Assembly (NCBI GenBank): GCA_038502055.1 | Contig: JAXRKN010000044.1 | Location: forward strand, 11,553,501 to 11,617,500 | Direction of reading: 5' to 3' | DNA length: 64,000 bases | Source: Tanytarsus gracilentus | Lineage: Eukaryota; Arthropoda; Insecta; Diptera; Chironomidae | Shown: in pieces, positions 61,080 to 64,000 of the stretch | How positions within the stretch are numbered: position 1 is the first letter of the stretch | How the letters are laid out: each line of letters opens with the position of its first letter | Notes under the pieces: model-generated | What the model saw: only the letters and a program-made list of their open reading frames with translations | Told to the model about the DNA's origin: nothing | The model's database searches: none | Position numbers and translations under genes: made by a program

Positions 61080-62813
61080 TTTAAATTGAGCTCTCCTGCG
61101 AAAGTAAGAAAAGTTGAATATTAGAAAATGAAACTTCTTGTATGAACCGTTATAATTTCGAGTTATTCGACTCAAGAATCAATATTGTACGCAATTTTAA
61201 TATCATCGCGACATTGAACTTAAATTAAGTGTGAAAAACATCTCTTTTGTGTTCACTCTGGCTCGACAGCAAATTCATCAAGAAGAGTCGCAAAGTTTCA
61301 TTGAAAGAACATTGAATAAAATTTTTTCATTGAATTGCGTCTTTCGGATGGGGGTTGAGGTCAGACAAAATATAAAAAAGTTCTTGAAATATTTTTTTGC
61401 ACAGTTCTGGTTTGATTTTTTAAAATTTTAAAATTTTAAATTTAAAAGATAAGAGAATAAATTTTTATAAAATCTGAACCTTAAACTTCTATTACTTCAC
61501 TAATATTTTTATGCCCTTTAAAACTATACTCAATAATTATTATTAATTACCTCTTTTATATTTCAATTTTTTTTTCTAAAGCGATTATTCTATTACTCAA
61601 ATCTTTTTTCGTGTTCTCTCGTTTAAATCTGCTTTAATACTGAAACAAACTTGACAAGATGATCGCACACTTTAGTCATATGTGAGAATGAGTGAAAGAG
61701 AGGTCTAAAGTTGTTTCCTTCTTGATTCTTCTTCAGAAATTTTTGTAATACATTTACGGATTTATTGCAAAAAATTTTGGTGAAAACAAAAAGTGATGTC
61801 ATTAATTGCAATATTTTGTGTATTTAAACTTATCATTATTAAAAAGACCGGAATCTCCCGACCGTCACCATACACACTGACATAACTCAACATTATCACA
61901 AACTTTTAGTACAATTTTTCTGTTGTTTTTTACAAGCAAGCACAAAAATTATTTAATCTCATTTGGTTACAATGTCGCATGTTAACGATAATGTTTTACA
62001 AATCTTTAGAACAAGAAAAAGCTCTTTAATGAAAGCTTTAGTTTTTTAAAAAGGAAACGTGATGTAAATAACAACTCGAGTTTATGAGAAAAAAATCAAC
62101 TTTCTATTTTTTATGTTGCAATGCATTAAAAGAAATTTATTAAGAAGTTTTCAATTGCTCTCCATTAATTACATGCTATTCGTTCAATCAAGATAAATCA
62201 AGCATTGACTAATTCCTGTTTTTTAAATCCTTTTTCAAATTAATGATTTTTGATCATTTTAAGCTGATTTGCTTTCAGTTTTTGTCGGTTCTCGATAGAA
62301 TGATTTTTTTAGCAAATATTAGCGGCATCTTTTATTTTCATAAATTAATTTCAAGAGATTGGAAACCTTCAAAATCCATGACATTGCAGAATATTTAAAT
62401 TTCCGAGAAAATTGAAATCCTTCCTAGTAAATCTTAAATCTTGAGTAATTTAATGATAATATCGTGTTGCAAAAGCCTGATGACACCGAATTTAAATTCC
62501 AAGAAATTTGCATTTTAAAAATGTTTTTTCAGGTCAACTATCGAAGGCCAAAAATCACCCACATTGCATCCATAAACTAAAGTAAAAAAACACTCTTCAT
62601 TCACTTCATGATCTCATAAATTCTTCCTCACAAAAGAAGAAATGCCAAAATAATAAATTAAAAATTCAATGAACAACACTGTACAGTACCGCTTCTTTTT
62701 TTGAAATTCACAAACAGCACACAAATTTCTCTATTTTCTTTGACAAACTGCTAGATTTTTTTTCCTGTAAATAAAATTAACCAACTAATTAAGCACAACA
62801 ATCTCGTCGTAAA
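61080..62813. other. Non-coding upstream region of the Gly-rich gene
   Basis: AT-rich. Contains the probable 5' UTR intron and promoter of the minus-strand Gly-rich gene. Open frames at 61231 and 61623 are short, with no recognisable content. Confidence 0.5.
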
Positions 62814-63035
62814 ATGAAGAATCGACAAGACAATAAAACTTTGTTTATATGCCAATGGACAACAATTAATTGCTCACAGAAAAACTTAAAAGTATATGAA
62901 AAAAAAATATCCGGAGGTTTAAGTCGAAAGCGTTTAGCGAAGTCGAATTTCGAGTTACAACTGAGAGAACTCAAAGCAATGATGAGGGAATATATAACGC
63001 GAGAGCGGTTGGATGAAGAAGACGAGTCCATTTAG
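62814..63035 (+). CDS. Small open reading frame, hypothetical
   Basis: 73 codons from an ATG with a good AAAATG context. The second half is charged and helix-like (FELQLRELKAMMREYI, then RERLDEEDESI) and less AT-biased than its surroundings, as a real exon would be. I do not recognise it. It could be a small protein or the last exon of an unseen gene, with a possible acceptor CTCACAG just before 62880. Confidence 0.25.
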   Translation: MKNRQDNKTLFICQWTTINCSQKNLKVYEKKISGGLSRKRLAKSNFELQLRELKAMMREYITRERLDEEDESI

Positions 63036-64000
63036 CATGCGAATTTTAGAGAACATGAGTCAGATCCCTGCTTTGCTATTGAAAATTTCATGGATTTTTA
63101 ATAATTGATTAAATTGCTGATTTTAATTCGTGAAGTTTTTTTAAGGTTCTTAATTGTAAAATTAGACTAAAATGCATAAAACTCTTGTCATAATCTTCTC
63201 CGAGAAAACTCGTCTGCACTAATTGAGATTTCAAGATCAACACATGGTCGCGGAGTGTCTCAATATTCATTCTAACACATGTTTCTCATCATCATTTCAT
63301 ATTCGTGACATTCGAAACGAATTTGTATGCAAATAAATATTTTTTTGATTAATTGGATGAGTGAAATGATGAAAATGTTCTGATCACGATCTTGAGCGAG
63401 TTTAATTGACTTGACGGTTGCTGATTGATTATGGGTTGTTGAAAACTTTTTTTGTGTGAGGTAGCTCGTGTAAATTAGGGATGATAATTGACTGAATTAA
63501 TTCTTTACGTTTAAAATTACACGAGCTCTAAAAATTACAATGTCAAAAGTCATTCAACTTCAACGTACCGCGTATAAGATTTTGATTGATTAACCACAAA
63601 AAATCATTTTCTGTTAACATTTCGAAGAAATTCTGAAAGGTGATGAGTGATGACTAACAATTAAAGTTTTCATGTACACGAGTAAGTCGAACTTATAAAA
63701 ATATATCATACGTCACGAATCTTTGGAGTGAAGCTTGCATCTAGATTGGATTAAAACAAAGTAAATTCATTGTTTAAATTTTTGCTAATTAATTCCGGCA
63801 CGATGTGGCATGGCAGATATTTTTATGATTTATTTAATTTTTTTTGTTGGAATTTTAAAAACTTTGAAATTGAAGCTTTAAAAAAATATTTTTCATATTT
63901 CTAATAATTTTTATTTTCATCGTAACTTTTGTGGTTATTACAAAAGCATCGTGTGTCATCGAGAGAACATAGAGTTTTGCTTAGTAACATTTTTAAAGGT
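63036..64000. other. Right-end non-coding sequence
   Basis: AT-rich with no supportable gene, RNA or repeat. Confidence 0.5.

Overview
The window looks like nuclear DNA from a compact, AT-rich insect genome. Genes carry many short GT-AG introns (about 50-90 bases), arthropod TATA/TCAGT initiator promoters are visible, and the gene set is insect-like: inscuteable, Cnot4, Rsf1, Nat1, and a tandem cluster of thioester-containing protein (TEP) genes with an alternatively spliced variable exon. A lower (nematoceran) fly such as a midge is my best guess. That is an inference from gene content and compactness, not from a species marker. Exon coordinates were placed by eye from splice sites and reading phase. 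Almost every multi-exon model closes in frame from ATG to stop.

Layout. 2.2-6.0 kb (+): Cnot4, the RING/RRM/CCCH ubiquitin ligase of the CCR4-NOT complex. 6.0-10.7 kb: non-coding, with a possible non-autonomous transposon and simple repeats. 10.7-12.0 kb (-): a BTG1/2-like antiproliferative protein. 13.0-20.9 kb (-): a 2508-aa Rsf1-like chromatin remodelling factor with a PHD finger. 24.1-26.9 kb (+): inscuteable. 27.5-47.1 kb (+): three tandem TEP genes. 47.7-48.2 kb: an 18-bp minisatellite. 48.3-49.3 kb (-): a cytochrome b5-domain protein. 52.3-55.8 kb (+): two tandem intronless genes encoding signal peptide, LRR, coiled coil and transmembrane segment. 55.9-58.6 kb (-): Nat1/Naa15. 59.0-61.1 kb (-): a secreted Gly/Tyr/Gln-rich, cuticle-like protein. 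61.1-64 kb: mostly empty.

The accessory part of interest is 27-56 kb. The first TEP has five alternative variable exons, all of phase 1 to 2 and each of length 3n+1, so only one at a time keeps the frame. The second TEP is interrupted by a 644-base insertion/duplication in its thioester exon. The third has lost the signal peptide, the candidate catalytic His, the dibasic cleavage site and the C-terminal cysteines. Just 3' of the cluster is an array of 28 perfect GGGAAATTCCC palindromes, which fit the Rel/NF-kappaB consensus, and another copy of the core lies in an intron of the first TEP. Close by are two LRR/coiled-coil membrane proteins whose architecture recalls the mosquito LRIM/APL1 partners of TEP1. 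A combined TEP + LRR immune locus with a Rel-site array is the most interesting hypothesis here. It is inference and needs expression and binding data.
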